Assembly (NCBI RefSeq): GCF_021183625.1
Contig: NZ_CP089214.1
Coordinates: 5,704,001-5,768,000 of the forward strand
DNA from: Nocardia asteroides
Lineage (GTDB): Bacteria > Actinomycetota > Actinomycetes > Mycobacteriales > Mycobacteriaceae
Length of the DNA: 64,000 bases
Direction of reading: 5' to 3'
The notes beneath the pieces were generated by a model. That model had not been told where the DNA came from and searched no databases. It was given only the letters and a program-made list of their open reading frames with translations. This document shows, in pieces, positions 41,845 to 50,215 of the stretch. How positions within the stretch are numbered: the first letter of the stretch is position 1; each line of letters starts with the position of its first letter. The position numbers were made by a program, and so were the translations under genes.

Positions 41845-42813
41845 GTGACTGTGGACGATCTGGGGGGACGGCGCGCTTCGGGCACGCCGTCGGTGGTGCG
41901 GAGCCTGCGGACGCACGGGCAGCGGCTCGTCCCGTTCTCGGTGGAGTTCAACCCGCCGCGGGACGCGGCGGCCGAGGCGCGGCTGTGGCGCACGGTGCGC
42001 GAGTTCGAGCGGATGCACCCGGCCTTCGTCTCCATGACCTACGGGGCCGGCGGCACCACGCGGGATCGCACGGTCCGGGTCACCGGGCAGCTCGCGGGGG
42101 AGACCACGCTGCTTCCGGTGGCGCACCTGACCGCGGTCTCGCACAGCGTCGCCGAGCTGCGCGCACTGATCGGGTCGTACGCGGACGCCGGGATCTGCAA
42201 TGTGCTCGTGCTGCGCGGCGATCCGCCCGGTGACCCGCTCGGTGACTGGGTGCGGCACCCGGACGGCGTCGAGTACGCCGAGGAGCTGGTGCGGATCGTG
42301 CGCGACCTCGGTGATTTCCACGTCGGGGTGGCGTCGTTCCCGGAGGGGCACCACCGGTCGCCGGATCTGGTCCACGACACCAGGCACCTGGCCGCCAAGC
42401 TGCGGGCCGGGGCCGAGTACTCGATCACCCAGATGTTCTTCGACGTCGAGCACTACCTGCGGCTGCGCGACCGGCTGGTGGCGCTCGACCCCGAGCAGGG
42501 GGCGAAGCCGATCATCCCCGAGCTCATGCCGATCACCTCGCTGCGCACCGTGCGCCGGGCCGAGGAGCTGTGCGGGCGGCCGCTGCCCGCCGCCGTCGTC
42601 GACCGGTTGACCGCCGCGGCCGGGGACGGCCCGGAGGAGGATCGGGCCGCCGTCCGGGCCGCCGGGATCGAGATCGCCACCGAGATGGCGCAGCGGCTGA
42701 TCGACGAGGGCGCGCCCTGCCTGCACTTCATCACGCTGAACTTCGCCAAGGCGACGACCGAGGTGCTGACGAACCTCGGGTACGGCGTGACGGCCGCGCC
42801 GGTCCCGGCGTAG
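41845..42813 (+). CDS. metF: Methylenetetrahydrofolate reductase family protein
   Basis: TIM-barrel FAD enzyme reducing methylene-THF to methyl-THF for methionine synthesis, or a mycobacterial-type homologue (Rv2172c position). The 322 residues contain VPFSVEFNPPRDA (Glu near the N5 of folate), FVSMTYGAGGTTRDRT, ICNVLVLRGDPPGD, GVASFPEGHHRS, AKLRAGAEYSITQMFFD and PIIPELMPIT. GTG start at 41845. It is divergent from idsA2 across a 195-bp spacer. All motif positions are family-like, so it is probably active, though the Rv2172c group is an outlier of the family. Confidence 0.88.
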   Translation: MTVDDLGGRRASGTPSVVRSLRTHGQRLVPFSVEFNPPRDAAAEARLWRTVREFERMHPAFVSMTYGAGGTTRDRTVRVTGQLAGETTLLPVAHLTAVSHSVAELRALIGSYADAGICNVLVLRGDPPGDPLGDWVRHPDGVEYAEELVRIVRDLGDFHVGVASFPEGHHRSPDLVHDTRHLAAKLRAGAEYSITQMFFDVEHYLRLRDRLVALDPEQGAKPIIPELMPITSLRTVRRAEELCGRPLPAAVVDRLTAAAGDGPEEDRAAVRAAGIEIATEMAQRLIDEGAPCLHFITLNFAKATTEVLTNLGYGVTAAPVPA

Positions 42814-42921
42814 CGAATCATCCGGCTGCCGCCGGGCAGGTGACGCGCCGCTCGGGCCGGACCCGGACTCCCGCGGCTGCCGCCGCCGAGCGGCGTGCGC
42901 GCCCGGCTCCGGGGAGCAGGG

Positions 42922-44163
42922 TCAGGCCGCGCCGGAGTGCCGGGTACCGATCTGCTCGCCGCGGGCGGCCCAGGCTTCGGCCAGGAGGCGGTGGGATTCC
43001 AGGCGGTGCCGGTGGTCGAAGGCGATCGTGGTGGCGAGGACCTCGTCGGCGTCGCTGACGCGGCGCAGGGCGGCGAGGCGGGCGGCGACGTCGTCGGGGG
43101 TGCCGACGAAGCGGGTGGCGAGCCGGTCCTCGACCAGCCGCTCCTGCTCCTCGGTGAGCTCGGGCACCGAATCCGGGGCGAGGTAGTCGGCGGCGCCCGC
43201 GCCGGTGCGGATGCTGTGCACCCAGTGCCCGTACCCGCGGGCGCGGTACTCCGCCGTCTCCGCGTCCGGCGCGACCAGCACGTCGGCGGAGATCACCGCG
43301 TACGGCTCGGCCAGCACCGCCGACGGCCGGAAGGCGGCGCGGTAGGCGGCGATGGCGTCCAGCGCGGTGCCCGGCGCGACGTGGTAGGCCGCCGCGAAGG
43401 GCAGCCCGAGCCGCCCGGCCAGCTCCGCGCTCTCCCCGGCCGAGCTGCCGAAGATCCACAGCTGCACCCGCGCGCCCTCGCCGGGCACCGCGTGCAGCTC
43501 GACCCCGTCGCCGGTGACGAAGCTGCCCTCCAACAGCCCGCGGAGCTGTTCGACCTGCTCCGGGAAGTCGAGCGGCTGCGCGCCGGGCAGCTGCAGCGCC
43601 TGCAGCGCGGCGACGAAGCGCGAGCGGTCGGTGATCCGCCCCGGGTCGAACGGCGGCGGCACCACGATGCCGTCGCGCACCTCGGTGCCGCGCGGCACCG
43701 GCGGCTTGGACGGCTTGGACGGCTTGCCCGCCTCCGAACCGAACTGCGCCTTCCGGTGCCCGGAGCGCCCGATGCCGAGGTCGAGCCGGTCCGGGTACAG
43801 CGCGTCGATGGTGCCGAACGCCTCCACCACCGAGGCCGAGGTGTGGTGCCCGACCTGCACCGCGCCGGTGCCGACCCGGATCCGCTCGGTGGCAGCGGCG
43901 ACCAGCCCGAGCAGCGTCACCGACGACGAGCTCGCCACCCGCACGAAGTGGTGCTCGGCCAGCCAGTACCGGTGGTACCCCCACCGCTCGGCCTGGCGCG
44001 CGAGGTCGATGGTGTCGCGCAGCGCCTGCGCCGCGGTGCTCCCCGCGCTGATCGGCGCGAGATCGAGGATGGAGAGCGGGACGCTCGTGCTGTGCCTGTT
44101 CGGCACGATCGAGGGCCCTCCGTGGTCACGCTCCGCTGCCGCCTCCGGGCCCGACCCGCTCAT
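42922..44163 (-). CDS. Luciferase-like (LLM) flavin-dependent monooxygenase, YtmO-like
   Basis: Group II flavin monooxygenase of 413 residues, TIM barrel without FAD domain; it needs reduced FMN from elsewhere. Motifs: LARQAERWGYHRYWLAEHHFVRVASSS near residues 57-84, GTGAVQVGHHTSASVVEAFG, RLDLGIGRSGHRK. This is the ytmO/yceB-like branch of the class. The ATG at 44163 overlaps the DUF1684 stop (ATGA), which adds a 20-residue N-terminal stretch beginning SGSGPEAAAERDHGGP that equals a dispersed repeat; GTG near 44106 would give the usual family N-terminus. Last gene of the eleven-gene cluster. Confidence 0.85.
   Translation of the reverse strand: MSGSGPEAAAERDHGGPSIVPNRHSTSVPLSILDLAPISAGSTAAQALRDTIDLARQAERWGYHRYWLAEHHFVRVASSSSVTLLGLVAAATERIRVGTGAVQVGHHTSASVVEAFGTIDALYPDRLDLGIGRSGHRKAQFGSEAGKPSKPSKPPVPRGTEVRDGIVVPPPFDPGRITDRSRFVAALQALQLPGAQPLDFPEQVEQLRGLLEGSFVTGDGVELHAVPGEGARVQLWIFGSSAGESAELAGRLGLPFAAAYHVAPGTALDAIAAYRAAFRPSAVLAEPYAVISADVLVAPDAETAEYRARGYGHWVHSIRTGAGAADYLAPDSVPELTEEQERLVEDRLATRFVGTPDDVAARLAALRRVSDADEVLATTIAFDHRHRLESHRLLAEAWAARGEQIGTRHSGAA
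44113..44161. repeat. Dispersed 49-bp repeat, copy A
   Basis: About 42 of 49 bases match copy B (53895-53943), from gggccct to gacccgctc. Translated on the minus strand it gives SGSGPEAAAERDHGGP at the N-terminus of the YtmO-like monooxygenase. Ends carry GGTCAC and GACCC, a partial inverted repeat. Confidence 0.7.
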
Positions 44164-44975
44164 GCCGGGAGCTCCGTCCGCGGATCCTGCTCGCCCGCTT
44201 CGATCGCCACCCGCAGCCGGTTCCGCTCCGGGGCGACCGGGCAGGTCGCGTAGGCGGTGAAGGCGCAGGGCAGGTTGGTGGCCCGGTTGAAGTCGAGCAG
44301 CACCGAGCCGTCCGCGGCCGGGGCCGCGATGCTGAGCGCCCGTGCGCCGGGGTAGCTGGTGATGCCGCTGGTGGCGTCGGTGAAGAGCACCCGCAGATCG
44401 TCACCGGCGCCGAAGGCGACCAGCTGCTCGGTGACCCCGTTCAGCTCGAACTCGACGGTGCCGACGGCGGTGTGGTTGTGCTCCAGCCCGGCGACCACCG
44501 CGCCGGTGGTGACCGTCTCCGGCTCGGCGAACCGGGTGAACCGGCCCGCGAGCACCCACTCGGCGGCGGGCGGGTAGGACGGGATGTCGCGGAAGGTGAC
44601 CAGCGCGGGCGAGGCCGGGTCGTGCACCCGGACCGCGTACTGCCCGGTGCGCCGGATGATCTCCAGCACCCGGTCGTCGTGGCGCACGGTGATCCCGGGC
44701 GCGCCCTCGGCCGGGCGCACGATGTGCACGCCCGCGATCCGGGTTCCCTCGTGGTCGAGCCGGTCGCCGGGGCGGGCGGTGACGAAGACCTTGTCGTCGG
44801 TCACCCACCAGGTGCCGGGGATGCCGTCGATGCGCTCGGGGGCATCGGTGAGCCAGTGCAGCGCGGTCAGGCTCAGGAAGCCGAGCGGGTCGCGCAGCCG
44901 GTCGACGCGCGCGTGGTGCCAGCGCTCCCACTCGCGGGCGAAATGGGTGGCCGAATCGGTGGTGACGGCGGTCAT
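44160..44975 (-). CDS. DUF1684 family protein
   Basis: A 271-residue cytoplasmic protein of DUF1684 (COG3358), function unproven. Visible blocks: WHHARVDRLRDPLGFLSLTALHWL, WWVTDDKVFVTARPG, RDIPSYPPAAEWVLAGRF, VGTVEFELNG, LLDFNRATNLPCAFTAYATCPVAP near the end. The NLPCAFTAYATCP motif with paired Cys and the conserved Asp/Glu suggest metal binding or catalysis. Coupled at both ends by ATGA to two flavin monooxygenases, so it probably acts on, or releases, a product of those enzymes; that is inference from context. Confidence 0.85.
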   Translation of the reverse strand: MTAVTTDSATHFAREWERWHHARVDRLRDPLGFLSLTALHWLTDAPERIDGIPGTWWVTDDKVFVTARPGDRLDHEGTRIAGVHIVRPAEGAPGITVRHDDRVLEIIRRTGQYAVRVHDPASPALVTFRDIPSYPPAAEWVLAGRFTRFAEPETVTTGAVVAGLEHNHTAVGTVEFELNGVTEQLVAFGAGDDLRVLFTDATSGITSYPGARALSIAAPAADGSVLLDFNRATNLPCAFTAYATCPVAPERNRLRVAIEAGEQDPRTELPA

Positions 44976-46351
44976 GACGCGCGGACTCCTTCGCTGCGGT
45001 GTTCGGGAACAGGGGATCGCTCGGCCGGGTGCGTGAGCCCGAGGTGCTCGCGCAGGGTGCTGCCGGTGTACTCGGTGCGGAAGCTGCCGCGCTCCTGCAG
45101 CTCGGGCACCACCCGGTCGACGAATTCGTCCAGGCCGTGCGGGGTCAGGTGCGGGACGAGGATGAAGCCGTCCGAGGCGTCGGTCTGCACGTAGGTGTCG
45201 ATCTGCTCGGCGACGCCGGCCGGGGTGCCGACGAACTGCTGCCGCGCGGTGACCTCGATGACCAGCTGCCGGATGCTGAGCTTCTCCGCCTCGGCCCTGG
45301 CCCGCCACTCGGCGGCGACGGCGAGCGGATCCCTGCGATGCCGCACCCGGCCGCGGGTGATGGTGACGTCGCCGGAGGGCTCGAGCTCGGGCAGCGGTCC
45401 ATCCGGGTCGTACCCGGAGAGGTCGCGGCCCCAGATCTGCTCCAGGAAGGAGATCGCGGTCTGCGGGCTCACCTGCTGCAGCCGGATCTGCGCCGCGCGC
45501 TCGTTCGCCTCGGCCTCGGTGTCGCCGAGTACGAAGGTGGCGGCGGGCAGGATCTTGAGTTCGTCGCGGTCGCGGCCGTACTTGGCGAGCCGGTCCTTGA
45601 CGTTCGCGTAGAACGCCCGGCCCGCCTCCAGCGTGCCGTGCCCGGTGAAGATGGCATCCGCCGAGCGGGCGCCGAACTCGCGGCCGCCGTCCGAGTCGCC
45701 CGCCTGCAGCAGCACCGGGTGCCCCTGCGGGCTCGGCGGGAGCACGAACCGGCCGGTGAAGTCGACGTGCTCGCCGTGGAACGCGGTCTCCGGCACGTCG
45801 CGGGCGAAGACGCCCGCTTCCCGGTCGACCACCAGCGCGTCCGCGGGCCAGGCGTCCCAGAGCGCGCGGGCGGCGTCGATCACCTCGGCGGCGCGCTCGT
45901 AGCGCTGCTCGTACTCCAGGTAGCCGCCGCGCCGGAAGTTCTCGCCGGTGAAGGCGTCCGACGAGGTCACGATGTTCCAGGCGGCCCGGCCGCCGGAGAG
46001 GTGGTCGAGCGAGGCGAACTGCTTGGCCAGCTCGAACGGCTCGTTGAAGGTGCTGTTGATGGTGCCGGCCAGCCCGAGCTTCTCGGTGACGCCTGCCAGC
46101 GCGTCCAGCACGGTGAAGGTGTCCGGGCGGCCGACCACGTCCAGATCGTGGATCTTGCCGAGGTGCTCGCGCAGCCGCAGCCCCTCGGCGAGGAAGAAGA
46201 AGTCGAAGAGGCCGCGCTCGGCGGTCTCCGCCAGGTGCCGGAAGGAGGCGAAGTCGACCTGGCTGCCGGATTCCGGGTCGCTCCAGACCGTGGTGTTGTT
46301 GACGCCGGGGAAGTGCGCCGCCAGGTGCACCTGCTTCTTCCTGCTGGTCAT
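44972..46351 (-). CDS. NtaA/SnaA/DszA-type FMN-dependent monooxygenase
   Basis: Group II flavin monooxygenase of 459 residues in the branch that includes nitrilotriacetate and dibenzothiophene-sulfone monooxygenases and the B. subtilis YxeK/YtnJ proteins acting on modified cysteines. Motifs: VHLAAHFPGVNNTTVWSDP, ERGLFDFFFLAEGLRLRE, INSTFNEPFELAKQFASLDHLSGGRAAWNIVTSS, FTGRFVLPPSPQGHPVLLQAGDSD. The C-terminus GSTLREHLGLTHP resembles that of the next monooxygenase. It follows that gene with an ATGA overlap and precedes DUF1684. Confidence 0.9.
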   Translation of the reverse strand: MTSRKKQVHLAAHFPGVNNTTVWSDPESGSQVDFASFRHLAETAERGLFDFFFLAEGLRLREHLGKIHDLDVVGRPDTFTVLDALAGVTEKLGLAGTINSTFNEPFELAKQFASLDHLSGGRAAWNIVTSSDAFTGENFRRGGYLEYEQRYERAAEVIDAARALWDAWPADALVVDREAGVFARDVPETAFHGEHVDFTGRFVLPPSPQGHPVLLQAGDSDGGREFGARSADAIFTGHGTLEAGRAFYANVKDRLAKYGRDRDELKILPAATFVLGDTEAEANERAAQIRLQQVSPQTAISFLEQIWGRDLSGYDPDGPLPELEPSGDVTITRGRVRHRRDPLAVAAEWRARAEAEKLSIRQLVIEVTARQQFVGTPAGVAEQIDTYVQTDASDGFILVPHLTPHGLDEFVDRVVPELQERGSFRTEYTGSTLREHLGLTHPAERSPVPEHRSEGVRAS

Positions 46352-47460
46352 AGGGGTACTCCTCCGAGTGCGTAGCGGCTGGCCGGGCGCTCCAGCCCGA
46401 GGCGGTCGCGCAGGGTGCTGCCGGAATCCGGTGGGGTGTGGCCGAGCCTGCCCAGCGCGGGCAGCGCGGCGGCGAGGGCGAGCGGGCGCAGCACGATGCC
46501 GTCGACCGCGCCCGCGAGCGCGACCAGGGTGGCGCGCAGGGTGTCGGTGGTGCCGACGTGGGCGGCGCCGGTCTCGGCGGGGAACCAGCCGTTCAGCTCG
46601 GCCACCTCGGCCTCCGCCGCCTCGACGGTCGCGCCCAGGTGGATGTCGAGGTCGGCGAGCACGAACACCTGCCCGGGGTCGCGACCGGCGGCGGCGACGG
46701 CGGCCCGCAGCTGATCCCGCTGCGCCGCCAGCGCCTCCGGCTCGGCGGCGGCCACCCGGATCAGGTCGGCGCGGCGCACCGCGACCGCGGTGGCCGGGTC
46801 GTCCGCGGCGCCGGCCCTGACCGCGACGACGGGCTGGCCCTGCGGCGAGCGGGGGGTGATGGAAGGCCCCTTGACGGAGAAGTTGTCACCGGCGAAGTCG
46901 ATGTAGTGCAGCTTCTCCCGGTCGATGAAGCGGCCGGTGCGGATATCGCGGATCTCCGCATCGTCCTCCCAGCTGTCCCAGAGCCGGACCGTGACCTCGA
47001 TCGCCTCGTCCGCCTCGTGCCAGAGCGCGGGGTCGTCCTGCTCCGGTTTGCGGCCGAAGGCGGCGGCCTGCTCGGCGCCGGGCGAGACGGCGACCTCCCA
47101 GCCGGCCCGGCCGAGGCTCGCGTAGTCGAGCGCCTGGATGGACTTGGACACGTGGAACGGCTCGGTGTGCGTCACCGCGGCCTGCGGCAGCAGCCCGATC
47201 CGGGCGGTGCGGGCGGCGACCCGCGCGGCGATGGCGACGGCGTCCAGCCTGCCGCGGGTGACGCCGGGGCCGCCCTGCTGCAGGGCGAAGGAGTCGGGAA
47301 GGAAGAGCAGGTCGACGCCGGCGAGCTCCAGCGCGGCCACCGCGTCGGCCCAGTAGCCGCCGGTGAACAGCTCCTCGGCGCGCGACCCGGGGCGGCGCCA
47401 GGACGCGGGGTGCGCACCGGTGCCCGCCGCCTCGACTCCGAGCAGGAAGGGAACGCTCAC
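46348..47460 (-). CDS. Second NtaA-like flavin-dependent monooxygenase
   Basis: Luciferase-like monooxygenase of 370 residues, shorter than and divergent from the 459-residue neighbour. Motifs: AALELAGVDLLFLPDSFALQQGG, AVTHTEPFHVSKSIQALDYASLGRAGWEVAVSPG, DREKLHYIDFAGDNFSVKGPSI, RSPQGQPVVAVRAG. Its tail SGSTLRDRLGLERPASRY parallels the tail of its downstream neighbour, suggesting duplication. GTG start at 47460 overlaps the ABC ATPase stop (GTGA). Substrate not readable; organosulfur or N-substituted amino acid is plausible from the transporter context. Confidence 0.87.
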   Translation of the reverse strand: MSVPFLLGVEAAGTGAHPASWRRPGSRAEELFTGGYWADAVAALELAGVDLLFLPDSFALQQGGPGVTRGRLDAVAIAARVAARTARIGLLPQAAVTHTEPFHVSKSIQALDYASLGRAGWEVAVSPGAEQAAAFGRKPEQDDPALWHEADEAIEVTVRLWDSWEDDAEIRDIRTGRFIDREKLHYIDFAGDNFSVKGPSITPRSPQGQPVVAVRAGAADDPATAVAVRRADLIRVAAAEPEALAAQRDQLRAAVAAAGRDPGQVFVLADLDIHLGATVEAAEAEVAELNGWFPAETGAAHVGTTDTLRATLVALAGAVDGIVLRPLALAAALPALGRLGHTPPDSGSTLRDRLGLERPASRYALGGVPL

Positions 47461-49160
47461 GATGTCTCCTTTTCCGGGCCGGGGAGCCCTGCGTGGTCAC
47501 CCGCCGCTACCGCCGCCGGGCTCGGTCCGGGCCCGGCGGACAGCCCCGGTCGCGGCCGCGGCACGGCGGCCAGCAGCTCGCGGGTGTACTCGTGCTCCGG
47601 GGCGGCGAAGATGTCCGCGGTGCGGCCGGTCTCGACGATCCGGCCGTTCCGCAGCACCGCCACCCGGTCGCTGATCCGGCGCACCACCGCGAGGTCGTGC
47701 GAGATGAAGAGGTAGGCGAGCCCGAGGCGCCGCTGCAGCTCGTCCAGCAGCGCCAGGATCTGCGCCTGCACCGAGGCGTCCAGCGCGGAGACCGGCTCGT
47801 CGAGCACGAGCAGCTCCGGGTGCAGCGCGAGGGCGCGCGCGATGGCGACCCGCTGCCGCTGCCCGCCGGAGAGCTCGGCCGGGCGCCGCCGGGCGAAGCC
47901 GGAGCCGAGCCCGACCTGCTCGAGCAGCTCCCCGACCCGCGCGGTGCGTGCCGCCCGGTCGCCGGTGCGGTACGCGCGCAGCGGCTCCGCCACGATGTCG
48001 GCCACCCGCTGCCTCGGGTCGAGCGAGCCGTACGGATTCTGGTACACGATCTGGAAACGCCTGCGCAGCTCGCGCAATGTCCGGCCGCGCAGCGCGGTGA
48101 GCGGCTGCCCGTCGAATTCGACGCTGCCCGCGTCCGGATCGGTGAGCCGCAGCGCCAGCCGCGCGGTGGTCGACTTGCCGGAGCCGGACTCGCCGACCAG
48201 CGCCAGCGTCTCGCCGCGATCCAGCTCCAGCGAGACCCCGTCCACCGCGGTCAGCGCGGCGCCGCCGAGCCGGAATCGCTTGCGCAGCTCGGTGATCCGC
48301 AGCAGCGGGAGCTCCGCGCGCTCCCGCTCCGCGCGGCCGGAACCGGCCGCGGCCAGCCCGGGGGAGGAGTCGAGCAGCTCCCGGGTGTACGGGTGCTCCG
48401 GCGCGGTGAGCAGCCGCGCGGTCGGCCCCTCCTCGACAACGGCGCCGTTCCGCAGCACGACCAGGCGGTCCGCGCGCTCGGCGGCGGTGGCCAGGTCGTG
48501 GGTGATGAGCAGCACGGCGGCGCCGCGGGCCGCGGTGCGCTCAGTGAGCCGGTCGAGCACCCGGCGCGCGACGGTGGCGTCCAGCGCGCTGGACGGCTCG
48601 TCGGCGATCACCAGGTCGGGGGAGCAGGCCAGCGCGATCGCGATCAGCACCCGCTGCCGCTGGCCGCCGGAGAGCTGGTGCGGGTACTGCTTCGCCCGGT
48701 CCGCCGGGCGGTCCAGCCCGGCCTCGCCGAGCAGCTCGGCCGCGCGCCCGGCGGCATCGCGGCGGGTCGCCCTGCCGTGCACCAGCAGCGCCTCGGCCAC
48801 CTGGACGCCGATGCGCTGCACCGGATTCAGCGAGAGCCCGGGATCCTGCGGCACGAAACCGATGCGCGCGCCGCGCAGTTCGCGCAGCGCCCGCTCGGAG
48901 GTGTGATCGACCGGCTCGCCGTCGAACTCGACATCGCCGCCGTCGATCTCGGCGCTCTCCGGGAGCAGCCCGATCACTGCCTGCGCCAGCGTCGACTTGC
49001 CCGAGCCGGACTCGCCGACCAGCGCGACCACCTCGCCCGGGTCGATCACCAGCGAGATGCCGTCCAGCGCGGTCACCGGCCCGTCGCCGGTGCGGTAGCG
49101 GACCCGCAGCCCGGTGACGCGCAGCAGCGCGGTGCGGACCGGATCGGCGACGGCCGTCAT
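47457..49160 (-). CDS. ABC transporter double ATP-binding protein (peptide/nickel type)
   Basis: A 567-residue fusion of two ABC ATPases (DppD-DppF arrangement) energising the oligopeptide-type importer. First NBD: ALVGESGSGKSTLAQAV, LSGGQRQRVLIAIAL, VIADEPSSALD. Second NBD: ALVGESGSGKSTTARLAL, IVYQNPYGSLDP, LSGGQRQRVAIARAL, LVLDEPVSALD. The last 25 residues form a tail, GPGPSPAAVAAGDHAGLPGP, that is a degenerate copy of the cluster's dispersed repeat. Overlaps neighbours by ATGA and GTGA. Both Walker sets are intact, so both sites can hydrolyse ATP. Confidence 0.93.
   Translation of the reverse strand: MTAVADPVRTALLRVTGLRVRYRTGDGPVTALDGISLVIDPGEVVALVGESGSGKSTLAQAVIGLLPESAEIDGGDVEFDGEPVDHTSERALRELRGARIGFVPQDPGLSLNPVQRIGVQVAEALLVHGRATRRDAAGRAAELLGEAGLDRPADRAKQYPHQLSGGQRQRVLIAIALACSPDLVIADEPSSALDATVARRVLDRLTERTAARGAAVLLITHDLATAAERADRLVVLRNGAVVEEGPTARLLTAPEHPYTRELLDSSPGLAAAGSGRAERERAELPLLRITELRKRFRLGGAALTAVDGVSLELDRGETLALVGESGSGKSTTARLALRLTDPDAGSVEFDGQPLTALRGRTLRELRRRFQIVYQNPYGSLDPRQRVADIVAEPLRAYRTGDRAARTARVGELLEQVGLGSGFARRRPAELSGGQRQRVAIARALALHPELLVLDEPVSALDASVQAQILALLDELQRRLGLAYLFISHDLAVVRRISDRVAVLRNGRIVETGRTADIFAAPEHEYTRELLAAVPRPRPGLSAGPGPSPAAVAAGDHAGLPGPEKETS
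47475..47534. repeat. Dispersed repeat, degenerate copy C
   Basis: Shares the word gccctgcgtggtcac (47486-47500) with copies A and B and the translated pattern GP-P-A-A-DHxGxP. Only about 60 percent similar at DNA level beyond that word, so weaker than A/B. Confidence 0.4.
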
Positions 49161-50215
49161 GGGGTGTTCTCCCGGCTCAGTGCGCGCCCGGCCTGCTGCG
49201 CGGCGAGCACGACCGCCACGATCACCAGCCCGGGCAGGGTGGTCATCCACCAGGCGGTGGCGAGGAAGTTGCGGCCCTCGGAGATGAGCGAGCCCCACTC
49301 CGGGTCCGGCGGCTCGGCGCCGTAGCCGAGGAAGCTGAGCGCCGAGACGGCGAGCACCGCCATCCCGAACTCCACCGTGGCCAGCGCGAGCACCGGCTGG
49401 TAGGAGTTCGGCAGCACGTGCCTGGCCAGGTTGGTGTACCAGCGCACCCCGGAGGCGTGCGCCGCCTCCACGTAGTCGGCGTGCCGCACCCGCAGCACCT
49501 CCGAGCGCAGCACCCTGGCGAAGTTGGCGACCAGCGAGATGCCGACGGCGATCGCCACGTTCCGCGTCCCGAAGCCGAGCGCGGTGACCAGGGCCAGCGC
49601 CAGCAGCAGCTGCGGGATGGAGAGCAGCACGTCGACCACGCGCATGACGGCGGCGTCGACGATGCCGCCCGCCGCGCCCGCGATCAGCCCGAGCAGGGTG
49701 CCCGCGACCAGCGCGATCCCCACCGCGAGCAGCGTCGCGGAGAGCGAGGCGGCGGCGCCGTGCACCATCCGGGTGTAGAGGTCGCGGCCCAGGTTGTCGG
49801 TGCCGAACCAGTGCGCCGCGCTCGGCGCGCTGAACTTCTGCCTCGGGACGCCGGTCAGCGGGTCGCCGCTCGCGAAGAACGACGGCGCCAGCGCCCAGCC
49901 GAGCACGAGCAGCAGCACCAGCACCGAGAGGACCAGCGGAATCCGGCCTCGCAGCGCGCGAACGGCCCGCCGCGCGGCACCGGTTCGAGGCCCGCCCGCG
50001 GTACCGGACGTCCCCACGCCCGCGGTCGAACCGCCCGCACGTCCGGTGGCGCCGTCCGCACGTCCGGTGGCGCCGTCCGTACGCCCGCCGGCGCCGTCCG
50101 CCCGCCCGGTGGCGCCGCTCGCAGGCACTGCGGCACGGGTGCCCCGGCCTCCGGCCGAGCCGGTACCTCCGGCCGAGCCGGTACCTCCGGCCCGGCCCTT
50201 CAGCAGCTCAACCAC
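49157..50215 (-). CDS. ABC permease, DppC type, with heptad-repeat N-terminal extension
   Basis: Inner-membrane permease of 352 residues. Residues about 1-80 are a Gly/Ala/Thr-rich extension (GGTGSAGGTGSAGG, then four copies of a DGATGRA-like heptad) not found in typical DppC; the first helix starts near residue 92 (LVLSVLVLLLVLGWAL). The permease core has HWFGTDNLGRDLYTRMVHG, the EAA loop EAAHASGVRWYTNLARHVLPN and FLGYGAEPPDPEWG. GTG start at 50215 overlaps the upstream permease stop by 8 bp. Its stop is coupled to the ATPase. Confidence 0.9.
   Translation of the reverse strand: MVELLKGRAGGTGSAGGTGSAGGRGTRAAVPASGATGRADGAGGRTDGATGRADGATGRAGGSTAGVGTSGTAGGPRTGAARRAVRALRGRIPLVLSVLVLLLVLGWALAPSFFASGDPLTGVPRQKFSAPSAAHWFGTDNLGRDLYTRMVHGAAASLSATLLAVGIALVAGTLLGLIAGAAGGIVDAAVMRVVDVLLSIPQLLLALALVTALGFGTRNVAIAVGISLVANFARVLRSEVLRVRHADYVEAAHASGVRWYTNLARHVLPNSYQPVLALATVEFGMAVLAVSALSFLGYGAEPPDPEWGSLISEGRNFLATAWWMTTLPGLVIVAVVLAAQQAGRALSRENTP
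50036..50119 (-). repeat. Four 21-bp tandem repeats in the DppC-like gene
   Basis: Units of 21 bp starting at 50036, 50057, 50078 and 50099; the first two are identical (cgcacgtccggtggcgccgtc), the others differ at a few positions. Encodes SGATGRA, DGAGGRT, DGATGRA, DGATGRA heptads in the permease N-terminal extension. Confidence 0.85.

Noticed and set aside
42845..42900. Terminator after metF
   Set aside because: gccgctcgg and ccgagcggc can pair, but the loop is about 28 bases and the flanks are generally GC-rich, so the evidence is weak.
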